Shown piece by piece: positions 57,200 to 64,000 of a DNA stretch of 64,000 bases; positions within the stretch are counted from its first letter, which is position 1, and each line of letters opens with the position of its first letter. This DNA comes from Geomicrobium sp. JCM 19039 (GTDB lineage: Bacteria; Bacillota; Bacilli; Bacillales; Marinococcaceae), in the NCBI RefSeq assembly GCF_000698145.1, contig NZ_BAXB01000005.1, positions 62,001 through 126,000 on the forward strand, written 5' to 3'. The notes below the pieces were generated by a model. The model was given only the letters and a program-made list of their open reading frames with translations, ran no database searches and had not been told where the DNA came from. A program made the position numbers and the translations under genes.

Positions 57200-57982
57200 A
57201 TGGCATTATCTTTAGAAGGTCAAACGTATGTCGTTATGGGAGTTGCAAATAAAAGAAGTATCGCTTGGGGGATTTCAAGAAGCCTCTCAGACGCAGGAGC
57301 TACGCTCGTATTTACTTATGCTGGGGATCGGTTAGAAAAGAATGTGCGGGAGCTAGCCGCGTCCATTGACCAGGAAAAATACATTTATGCTTGTGACATT
57401 ACAAATGATGATGAAATTGATAAGACGTTTCAACAGATTAAAGCTGATGTTGGACCGATCCACGGTCTAGCGCATTGCATCGCGTTTGCGAAGACGGAAG
57501 ATCTTGAAGGTACGTTTACTGAAACATCTCGAGAAGGCTTCTTGTTGGCTCACGACATTAGCGCCTACTCCTTAACCGCCGTCTCACACGCCATTGAAAA
57601 ATATGAAATGATGCCAGAGGGCGGTTCAATCATTACGCTAACTTACCTCGGCGGTGAGAGAGTCGTGAAGAATTACAATGTGATGGGTGTCGCAAAAGCG
57701 GCTCTTGATGCAAGTGTGAAATATTTAGCAAATGATTTAGGAGCAAAACAAATACGAGTGAACGCCATTTCAGCAGGTCCGATCCGTACGCTATCTGCTA
57801 AAGGAATTGCTGGTTTCAATACTGTTTTAAAAGAAATGGAAGAAAAAGCTCCATTAAAAAGAACGGTCACGACTGAAGAGGTAGGGAATACAGCCCTGTT
57901 TCTTATGAGTGACCTATCTAAGGGCATCACGGGTGAGGTCATTCACGTTGATGGTGGGTATCATATTATCGGAATGGGCTAG
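57200..57982 (+). CDS. fabI: Enoyl-ACP reductase (NADH)
   Basis: Last step of each fatty-acid elongation cycle and the target of triclosan in many species. It is 260 residues, a divergent SDR. 'VMGVANKRSIAWGISRSLSD' binds NADH, SAYSLTAVSHAIEKYEM precedes the catalytic Y-(x)6-K in KNYNVMGVAKAALDASVKYL, and 'DLSKGITGEVIHVDGGYHI' ends it. ATG 57200 follows AAAGGGG. It is controlled by a FapR-like site, as are fabHF about 22 kb away. Confidence 0.96.
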   Translation: MALSLEGQTYVVMGVANKRSIAWGISRSLSDAGATLVFTYAGDRLEKNVRELAASIDQEKYIYACDITNDDEIDKTFQQIKADVGPIHGLAHCIAFAKTEDLEGTFTETSREGFLLAHDISAYSLTAVSHAIEKYEMMPEGGSIITLTYLGGERVVKNYNVMGVAKAALDASVKYLANDLGAKQIRVNAISAGPIRTLSAKGIAGFNTVLKEMEEKAPLKRTVTTEEVGNTALFLMSDLSKGITGEVIHVDGGYHIIGMG

Positions 57983-58055
57983 TTCTTATAAGAATGGGTG
58001 ATTGTGGATATACTGTCCATACACCATCCTTATTAGAGCAAAGTGAGTGAATGCG

Positions 58056-58283
58056 ATGTATACCGTAGTAGCTGAACGATTTATTCGTCTCGTACTAGAA
58101 GAAGAGTTTCGCACATTGTCTGACCCTGAACAAGCAGAGTTAGAAGAAAGTAAAACATTTTTGCAAAACTACTTCTGGGAAAAAGAGAAGCTACAAGCAA
58201 TGTCATATCTAGCCTATGCAACAAATGACAATGGTTGGCAACACGAAATTTGTGCCCAAGTAGAGCGGCTACAAGGAGAGTAA
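58056..58283 (+). CDS. Hypothetical protein (75 aa)
   Basis: A small acidic, helical protein. ATG 58056 is preceded by only a weak purine stretch (AAAGTGAGTG), and an in-frame GTG at 58047 is possible. The sequence (FIRLVLEEEFRTLSDPEQAE, then LEESKTFLQNYFWEKEKL) has no membrane segment and no motif I recognise. It is followed directly by a strong terminator, which supports it as a real gene. Confidence 0.65.
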   Translation: MYTVVAERFIRLVLEEEFRTLSDPEQAELEESKTFLQNYFWEKEKLQAMSYLAYATNDNGWQHEICAQVERLQGE

Positions 58284-58313
58284 GGAGCATGTTCAGAAGC
58301 ATGCTCCTTTTTT
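58282..58313 (+). terminator. Terminator after 75-aa gene
   Basis: AAGGAGCATG (58282-58291) and CATGCTCCTT (58300-58309), then T's. Confidence 0.92.
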
Positions 58314-58381
58314 GCTTGGTCTTTTTCGTCGAGACGTTATGTATTTTGGCGTAGTCCGGTTAAAAGATTATAGACATTGAA

Positions 58382-58431
58382 AAACCGAAGGACTAGGAAC
58401 TCTCATTTAGAGGTTTTTAGTCCTTCGGTTT
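58382..58431 (-). terminator. Terminator of MFS gene
   Basis: AAACCGAAGGACTA (58382-58395) and TAGTCCTTCGGTTT (58418-58431), a perfect 14-bp stem. T's follow on the minus strand. Confidence 0.88.
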
Positions 58432-58484
58432 ATATTTTAGATTGTTTTGAGGTTTGATAATTTCGTTGTAAACCCGGCATTTTA

Positions 58485-59702
58485 TTAAACGTTAGCTTGT
58501 TCAATGACTTGTTTATTCTGCCCCGCAACAAGGCCAAATAGTGCGATGCAAGCAGAAACAAACATAAGAATGAGGTAAGGCAATGTCCACCCATTTGACC
58601 AATCAGCTAAGCTACCGAGTGCAATCGGTCCAGTGGCGGCGATCAAGTAACCGACAGATTGCGCCATCCCTGAAAGTTGAGCAGATTGGGTAATGGTTCT
58701 TGTGCGTAAAACAAAGAAGACCATTGCTAGACTAAATGTCGTTCCTGCGCCCATTCCAGTTAGAACGAGAAAAGCGAGGATCAGATAGGAAGTTGACAGC
58801 ATGGTACCGAGTAATCCCGTAAATAACAGCACACCAGACAGAAAAGCAAGCGCCCGTTGATTTGTCACTTTCGCAGCGATAATTGGAACGATAAACGTTG
58901 CTGGGATCAAGCCTGCTTGGTAGATTGCCATAAACCAGCCTGCCTCGGTTGCATCAAACCCTTTTACGAGCATCATATCAGGCAACCATGTAAAGATGCT
59001 GTACGGGATAAACGATTGAAAACCCATGTACAGGGTGACTGCCCAAGCGATTTTAGACTTAAATAGAGCTTGGGAAGGCTGGTTGTCAACACGTCCTGGT
59101 ACTTTCTTTTCTTCAGAAAGTATGGCCGGTAATCGTAGAAGCAATATAACGATCGCGAATACTGCTAGTATCCCCCATAACTGAAGAGCTCCTTGCCAAC
59201 CAAATTGTTCTGACGTAGCAAGAGGAACAGAAACACCAGATGCGAAGGCGCCAAACACATTCATTGAAACCGAATAAATACCGGTCATTAATCCGATTCG
59301 ATAAGGGAAGCTCATCTTAATAAGGCCTGGCATGAGCACATTTCCAACGGCAATTCCTAAGCCTAACAGAACCGTTCCTGTAAGTAGTAAAGACACCGAT
59401 CCGACCGATCTTATGAATATGCCTGCAGCAAGAACGAGCATCGCAAAAAGCAGTGTCATTTCCATGCCGTACTTTCTGGAAATTCTCGGAACAAATGGCG
59501 AAAAAAGCCCAAATGCGATAAGTGGAAGGGTATTTAAAAGTCCAACTGTTGAATTGGCAATGTCCAAGTCGTCTCGAATAAACGGGATGAGAGGGCCGAC
59601 GGAAGTCATTGGTGAACGTAATGTAGATGCAATAATTAAAATGGCAATAATTAATAAATATGTATAATAGCGATTTGATCGCGTCGTCGATTCTAGTTGC
59701 AT
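58485..59702 (-). CDS. MFS transporter, CynX/NimT family
   Basis: A 405-residue, 12-helix major-facilitator permease of the CynX/NimT (cyanate / 2-nitroimidazole) type. I start at ATG 59702, after AGAGGTGG; the frame is open 63 bases further upstream without a site. 'IIASTLRSPMTSVGPLIPFI' near the N-terminus, 'FGLFSPFVPRISRKYGMEM' and 'GFDATEAGWFMAIYQAGLIP' are typical of the family. The substrate is unknown. Confidence 0.88.
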   Translation of the reverse strand: MQLESTTRSNRYYTYLLIIAILIIASTLRSPMTSVGPLIPFIRDDLDIANSTVGLLNTLPLIAFGLFSPFVPRISRKYGMEMTLLFAMLVLAAGIFIRSVGSVSLLLTGTVLLGLGIAVGNVLMPGLIKMSFPYRIGLMTGIYSVSMNVFGAFASGVSVPLATSEQFGWQGALQLWGILAVFAIVILLLRLPAILSEEKKVPGRVDNQPSQALFKSKIAWAVTLYMGFQSFIPYSIFTWLPDMMLVKGFDATEAGWFMAIYQAGLIPATFIVPIIAAKVTNQRALAFLSGVLLFTGLLGTMLSTSYLILAFLVLTGMGAGTTFSLAMVFFVLRTRTITQSAQLSGMAQSVGYLIAATGPIALGSLADWSNGWTLPYLILMFVSACIALFGLVAGQNKQVIEQANV

Positions 59703-59765
59703 GCAGCCACCTCTTAACCGAGTTCTATAGTGCGGAAGAAGTGTACCACAAAAGCGACCAATCAT

Positions 59766-60510
59766 AAACTTTCGTGCTTAACGTTAGTGAATTTAACGGA
59801 TGCGTCTAAAACGTGCGACGGCTGTTCGGAGAACTTTCCAAAAAGGAAATGATGGAAGGAAGTCATGATAAAAGTTGAACGGTACTTTTTCTTGTAAAGC
59901 AATATTTAAGGATGATTGGCGTTTGCTTACATGAAGAGGGGAGCGGCACCGATAATTCAGCAAAGTTGTCGAGAGTAATCTCACTAAAATGATCTATATA
60001 AGTTGAACGAAAAAAAAATTTACTGAACGATAGATGTCGCAAAGTCTCAAGGTGTTGTGCTACATGACCGAGTTTGAGAAATGTCTTGATTGTGAGTGTG
60101 GCACGGCGTGTGACGCTAACTTTAAAGAAGTTTTGAAAGAATGAAGAAGGCTTTGGAAGTAGACTGACGCACTTACTCTTTAAAGGGCTCGATCTGCTTC
60201 CATAAACAGCTGTTTGGAAATAGACGTCAATAGATTGGAAGCAGAACGGGGCCAAAGGGGCATAAAAGAGTGATTCTGTTTCCAATCGAGGCTCTTTGAA
60301 AGCAGCTTAATACAAAAAACGTTTTTAACTTCTTTGAGAGCTAATTGTGAACTTCGACCGGTTCTCCTGACTTGGAAAGGCGGTGGAAATCGAGCATCAA
60401 CAGCGCAAATGAAAAACACAAAAGTCGAACTTATCTAATCCAATTTTCACATCAGCTCAAAAAACAGGTGTTGCGTATGAGAGTTGCAAACTATGGCTCG
60501 AATTTTATTC
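59766..60510. other. Repeat-containing gap between MFS and oppA genes
   Basis: About 745 bases without a convincing gene. GATCTATATAAGTTGAACGA (59992-60011) is nearly the same as GATCTAGATAAGTTGAACGA in the other large gap (near 55344-55363). A related element occurs inverted near 60425-60440 (GTCGAACTTATCTAATC). The ORFs here lack ribosome sites. Confidence 0.55.
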
Positions 60511-60520
60511 AAATAAAAAT

Positions 60521-60551
60521 GGGGCAAGGGATATCGATTATCCCTTGCCCC
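60521..60551 (-). terminator. Terminator of oppA-like gene
   Basis: GGGGCAAGGGATA (60521-60533) and TATCCCTTGCCCC (60539-60551); on the minus strand ATTTTTATTT follows. Confidence 0.92.
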
Positions 60552-60566
60552 TTGCGTGTCTAAACT

Positions 60567-62222
60567 TTAGTAGCCAACGTCTGCGCCTTCAGTGATTGTC
60601 ACTTCTGAAAGGTCAAATTGACCGTTTGGTACTTGGTAGAAGTTCTCGACTGAGTCAGCAACACCGATGCGGAGTTCATCAAATGCAGTGTAAAGCATTG
60701 GCGCTTCTTCTACGAGAATTTCTTGAACTTGGCTGTATAATTCTAAACGCTCATCTTCATCAGTTGCTTGACGTGCTTGGTCAAGCAAGTCATCGACTTC
60801 TTCGTTCGTATAGAATGAACGGTTACCAGCGTTTCCGTGTTGACTAGAGTGGAAGAGAGAGTACATACCATAATCGGCATCCCCTGTTACTGTAACCCAA
60901 CCGAGAACGAACATTTCTGAATCGCCTTCACCCGTTTGGTCGAGGTAAGCACCCCACTCTACGTTTTCAAGGCTTGCAGTAACGCCAATTTCACTAAGTT
61001 GATCTTGAATTAAAACTGCCGTTTGCTCACGAACTGGGTTATCCGAGTTCATAAGAAGTGTGAATTCAAATCCGTCTTCCAATCCTGCTTCTTCGAGTAA
61101 TTCTTGAGCACGCTCAGGGTCATAGCCGATGTCATCAATGTCAGGGTCATAACCAAAGACGAGATCGTTGATCGGTCCTTTTGCAGGCTCACCATAACCT
61201 TCGTAGATGCCTTCTACGAGGGCATCATTATCAATGGCGAGAGAGATCGCTTGACGAACACGTACATCATCAAACGGTTCAACTTCTGTGTTAATTCCTA
61301 CATACGTAAGGCTTAAACTTGGGACACTCACAAGACTTGCGTTATCAAAACCGTCTACTTGATCTGCCAATGCTGGCTGAATGAGGTCAGCAACGTGCAC
61401 TTCACCGTTGGAAAGACTTCCCATACGAGTGGAGTCTTCTCCGATGACTTCAAAATAGACACTGTCAATATTCGCAGGCTCACCCCAGTAGTTTTCGTTG
61501 TTTAGCATGCGGAGGTTTGAGCCTTCGTTCCACTCATCAAACACAAACTGACCTGTTCCGGCTTCGCCTTCACCAACATCAAGGTTAATTTCTCCAGCGT
61601 AATCTTGTTCAATTGCCGTCTCACTGATAATACCACCAGCGTTATGCGCTAAGTGGGAAAGAAGCGGTGCAAATGGGAATTCTGTTGTCATTTGTACAGT
61701 ATACTCGTCAATCGCTTCAACGCTATCAATCATTTCAAATAGGAAGACTGAAGGAGCGGCAATGTCTGGGTCAAGCATACGATCAAATGTCGCGACAACG
61801 TCATCTGCGGTAAGTTCTTCGCCGTTGTGGAATTCAACGCCTTCATGTAAAGTGAACTCAAACGTTGTTTCGTCAATTTGTTCATATTCTTCTGCAAGAC
61901 CTGGAACCAATTCATACGTTTCCGGATCGAACGTCATTAACGTTTCATAAATGAGAGAACGGTACTTCGCTGATGGGTTATCATTTTGACCGTGAGGGTC
62001 AAGAGAGACGCCATCTGCAGACAATGCGATAACAAGTTCTCCACCGTCTCCGGCTGCTTCTTCGTTGGAAACGTCATCATCTTCTGACACTTCAGTGTCC
62101 TCGGATGTATCTCCACCTTCACTATCTTCTGGTGCCTCTTCTGGATCTGTCGAACATGCAGCGAGTGCGAACGCAGCGGCAACTGTTAAACCGAAAGCGC
62201 TAGACTTTTTAAACTTTTTCAA
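60567..62222 (-). CDS. Peptide ABC transporter substrate-binding lipoprotein (SBP family 5)
   Basis: A 551-residue extracellular solute-binding protein of the OppA/DppA family, lipid-anchored (lipobox ALAAC) with a very acidic linker after the cysteine. The family signature 'VEFHNGEELTADDVVATFDR' is near residue 140, with 'VRQAISLAIDNDALVEGIYE' in the second lobe and 'GDADYGMYSLFHSSQHGNAG' near the ligand site. It probably binds di- or oligopeptides. It is divergently transcribed from two permease genes that likely form the same importer. Confidence 0.93.
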   Translation of the reverse strand: MKKFKKSSAFGLTVAAAFALAACSTDPEEAPEDSEGGDTSEDTEVSEDDDVSNEEAAGDGGELVIALSADGVSLDPHGQNDNPSAKYRSLIYETLMTFDPETYELVPGLAEEYEQIDETTFEFTLHEGVEFHNGEELTADDVVATFDRMLDPDIAAPSVFLFEMIDSVEAIDEYTVQMTTEFPFAPLLSHLAHNAGGIISETAIEQDYAGEINLDVGEGEAGTGQFVFDEWNEGSNLRMLNNENYWGEPANIDSVYFEVIGEDSTRMGSLSNGEVHVADLIQPALADQVDGFDNASLVSVPSLSLTYVGINTEVEPFDDVRVRQAISLAIDNDALVEGIYEGYGEPAKGPINDLVFGYDPDIDDIGYDPERAQELLEEAGLEDGFEFTLLMNSDNPVREQTAVLIQDQLSEIGVTASLENVEWGAYLDQTGEGDSEMFVLGWVTVTGDADYGMYSLFHSSQHGNAGNRSFYTNEEVDDLLDQARQATDEDERLELYSQVQEILVEEAPMLYTAFDELRIGVADSVENFYQVPNGQFDLSEVTITEGADVGY

Positions 62223-62371
62223 TTTTTATCCCCCTTATTGTAAGAAAACCAGTTTACGGTTACTATATACTACGAATCAAAAACTTTCAATACTCTTTTT
62301 TGCGAAAAAATTAACAAAACGAAACAAATATTTACGATTTACAACAAATAGTTCCTGTTGTAAGCTGTTAA

Positions 62372-62458
62372 GTATTGATTTTTGTTATTCACCAAGAAGG
62401 AGGTTCAACCGAGACTAAGTCTAACACGAATTTGTTAGAAAAAAGCAAAAATCAATAC
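62372..62458. repeat. 13-bp inverted repeat in the divergent oppA/permease gap
   Basis: GTATTGATTTTTG (62372-62384) and CAAAAATCAATAC (62446-62458) are perfect inverted copies 61 bases apart. They lie between the divergent starts and could be paired regulator sites. Confidence 0.65.
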
Positions 62459-62516
62459 AGAATGTCGAAATAAGCTACGAATCGTTGACGATTAGGAAGA
62501 ATTTGCAACGGTTATA

Positions 62517-62544
62517 TTGTTTTCATTTCGAACATTGATATAAT
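62517..62544 (+). promoter_or_regulatory. Promoter of the permease operon
   Basis: TTGTTT (62517-62522), 16 bases, TATAAT (62539-62544), about 90 bases before the permease start. Confidence 0.65.
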
Positions 62545-62633
62545 AAGACGAACAGCGTAAAATGATGATTTTGAGCCACACTATACACGTGTTCATGCAT
62601 CAGAACAATGAAAGAGAAGGGGTTGAGCAGTTC

Positions 62634-63522
62634 ATGGGGTCAACCGTTAATGAGAGCACGGCCAAAGCGGAAATCGGGCGCCGGAATCACGGTTTAAGAA
62701 CCTGATGAAGCAGCTGGTCCGCAACAAGTCATCGCTCATCGGTGGGATCATCTTACTATTCTTCATTCTTATTATCATTTTAGCACCACTGTTGATGACG
62801 CATAGTTACCAATCGACAGACATCTTAAATCGATTTGCACCACCATCAGCAGACAACTGGTTCGGAACGGACCAAAACGGTCGAGATATTTTTAGCCGAA
62901 TTATTTACGGTACGCACTTGACGATGTTTATCGGTGTGGTTTCTGTCTTTTTCGGTGCCGTATTCGGAATACTTTTAGGACTCATTTCTGGGTACTACGG
63001 TCGTTGGGTAGATACGATTATCATGCGTGCAGCAGATGTTATGCTTGCATTCCCAGGGATTTTGTTAGCCCTAGCAATTGTTAGTGCATTAGGCGCAAGC
63101 ATGTTTAATGTCATCATCGCCCTATCCATTTACAACATACCTGTTTTTGCCAGAATCGTTCGTGGATCTGTTCTTGAAGTAAAAGGAATTGAGTACGTCG
63201 AGGCAATTCGCGCTCTTGGGGCCAAAGATGGGAAAATCATTTTTCAACATATTTTACCGAACGTATCATCTCCAATTATTGTCCAAGCATCATTGCAAAT
63301 TGCAACGTCGATTTTAAGTGCAGCCGGACTTTCCTTCCTCGGTGTCGGTGTTCAGCCGCCTGAACCGGAATGGGGAGCCATGCTTAATGATGGACGTTCA
63401 TACATGTGGGAGAATCCTCATTTAACGATATTCCAGGGATTGCCATTGTGCTTCTCGTATTGTCGTTTAACATGTTAGGTGATGGACTTCGTGATGCGTT
63501 AGACCCAAGGTCGAAAAAGTAG
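62634..63522 (+). CDS. Dipeptide/oligopeptide ABC transporter permease, DppC/OppC type (two frameshifts)
   Basis: One of the two membrane subunits of the peptide importer. ATG 62634 follows AGAAGGGG. The cytoplasmic N-terminus ([16 protein letters not shown]) is cut by a missing C near 62685, after which [18 protein letters not shown] opens the first helix. '[19 protein letters not shown]' is the DppC-type signature, and the EAA loop is [21 protein letters not shown] second missing C near 63440 hides the true end ([19 protein letters not shown] then ALDPRSKK) at TAG 63520-63522. Confidence 0.92.
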
Positions 63523-63533
63523 GAGGATTTGAC

Positions 63534-64000
63534 ATGCATATTTTTATTATTCGCCGACTGCTTCAACTCATTCCGGTACTGTTAGGTGTCACCCTCGTTG
63601 CTTTTTTAATTATCCAGCTCGTACCAGGGGATGCCGCACAAGTCATGGCCGGAGAGGCTGCTTCAGAAGCTCAGCTTGAACAAATGAGAGAAAACTTAGG
63701 TTGAATGACCCGTTAGTCGTTCAATATGGGCGATTTCTCGGGGACCTTCTATTGTTTAACTTAGGTGAATCCGTTAGAACGGGACAACCTGTGATTGATA
63801 TTATCGCGCCCCGGTTTTTCATAACGGTTGAACTTGCATTATGGGGCATGGTTGTTGCTGTAACAGCAGGTCTATTCTTCGGGATTTTATCTGCAACGTA
63901 CCGCAACACATTACGTGACTACGGAACGATGGCGATTGCTGTTGTTGGTTTATCAATGCCAAACTTCTGGTTAGGTTTACTCCTCATTTATTGGTTCTCA
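63534..64000 (+). CDS. Dipeptide/oligopeptide ABC transporter permease, DppB/OppB type (3' end outside window; frameshifted)
   Basis: The partner membrane subunit, starting at ATG 63534 after AGGAGG and running off the window. It opens MHIFIIRRLLQLIPVLLGVT with 'IIQLVPGDAAQVMAG', typical of DppB. A missing base near 63702 stops the first frame after RENLG; the protein continues as NDPLVVQYGRFLGDLLLFNL and later VGLSMPNFWLGLLLIY. The order C then B with a divergent binding protein is unusual compared with the common ABCDF order. ATPase genes would be expected downstream. Confidence 0.9.

Overview
The window looks like the chromosome of a low-to-moderate G+C Gram-positive bacterium of the family Bacillaceae. 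The evidence is strong AGGAGG-type ribosome sites, frequent TTG/GTG starts, an arginine operon ordered argCJBD-carAB-argF, an spx-mecA-coiA-spxH-yjbIJKLM-nadK-yjbO-prpE-fabI block in the Bacillus order, and small Bacillales proteins (YezD, YjbA, lmo0937-like). A haloalkaliphilic genus such as Geomicrobium or a relative is possible, but that is only an impression from acidic lipoproteins and the sulfate, CaCA and glucuronyl-epimerase genes.

About 35 coding frames are broken by single-base indels, mostly a base missing from a short run, including in essential genes (trpS, nadK, fabF, carB). This reads as uncorrected sequencing error. I therefore annotate such genes as single CDSs spanning the frameshift and call only two fragments, the cas4 and cas2 remnants, true pseudogenes.

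Layout. 1-1.8 kb: end of a sensor kinase and a lipoprotein. 2-8.6 kb: a polysaccharide island with two GT4 glycosyltransferases, UDP-GlcNAc 2-epimerase (minus strand), an SDR, a nucleotide-sugar epimerase and a D-glucuronyl C5-epimerase family protein. 8.6-15.5 kb: a type I-C CRISPR-Cas locus (cas3, cas5c, cas8c, cas7c) whose adaptation genes have collapsed into a cas4-cas2 deletion scar, followed by a three-repeat array. 15.6-19.8 kb: a sulfate ABC transporter operon behind a leader attenuator, plus yezD. 20-24 kb: YitT, BsuPI, GNAT, CtaG and SCO proteins. 24.3-33.8 kb: the arginine operon. 34-37 kb: a collagen-like protein and fabH-fabF with a FapR-like operator. 37-44.7 kb: an LCP protein, a DHH-CBS-nucleotidyltransferase protein, yjbA, trpS, a thioredoxin-like protein and a CaCA antiporter. 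44.8-58 kb: a GH-like protein, the spx/mecA/coiA/spxH stress and competence block, relQ, nadK, rluD-like, prpE and fabI, interrupted by about 1 kb of structured non-coding DNA. 58-64 kb: an MFS permease, a repeat-rich gap, and a dipeptide/oligopeptide transporter whose last gene leaves the window.

The most interesting item is the 414-base gap between cas3 and cas5c. On the minus strand it carries a degenerate CRISPR repeat next to a perfect TATAAT, then exactly 35 bases of spacer-like sequence, then a hairpin. The first 25 spacer bases match 20 of 25 bases of a site on the plus strand, directly after a TTC PAM (the PAM of type I-C). That site covers the probable promoter of a 31-codon ORF for a cationic hydrophobic peptide with a very strong ribosome site. 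This is the architecture of a CRISPR-regulated toxin-antitoxin (CreTA) or of a Cas-autoregulating crRNA-like RNA (CreR), here in a type I-C locus. It would also explain why the effector genes survive after the adaptation genes were lost.
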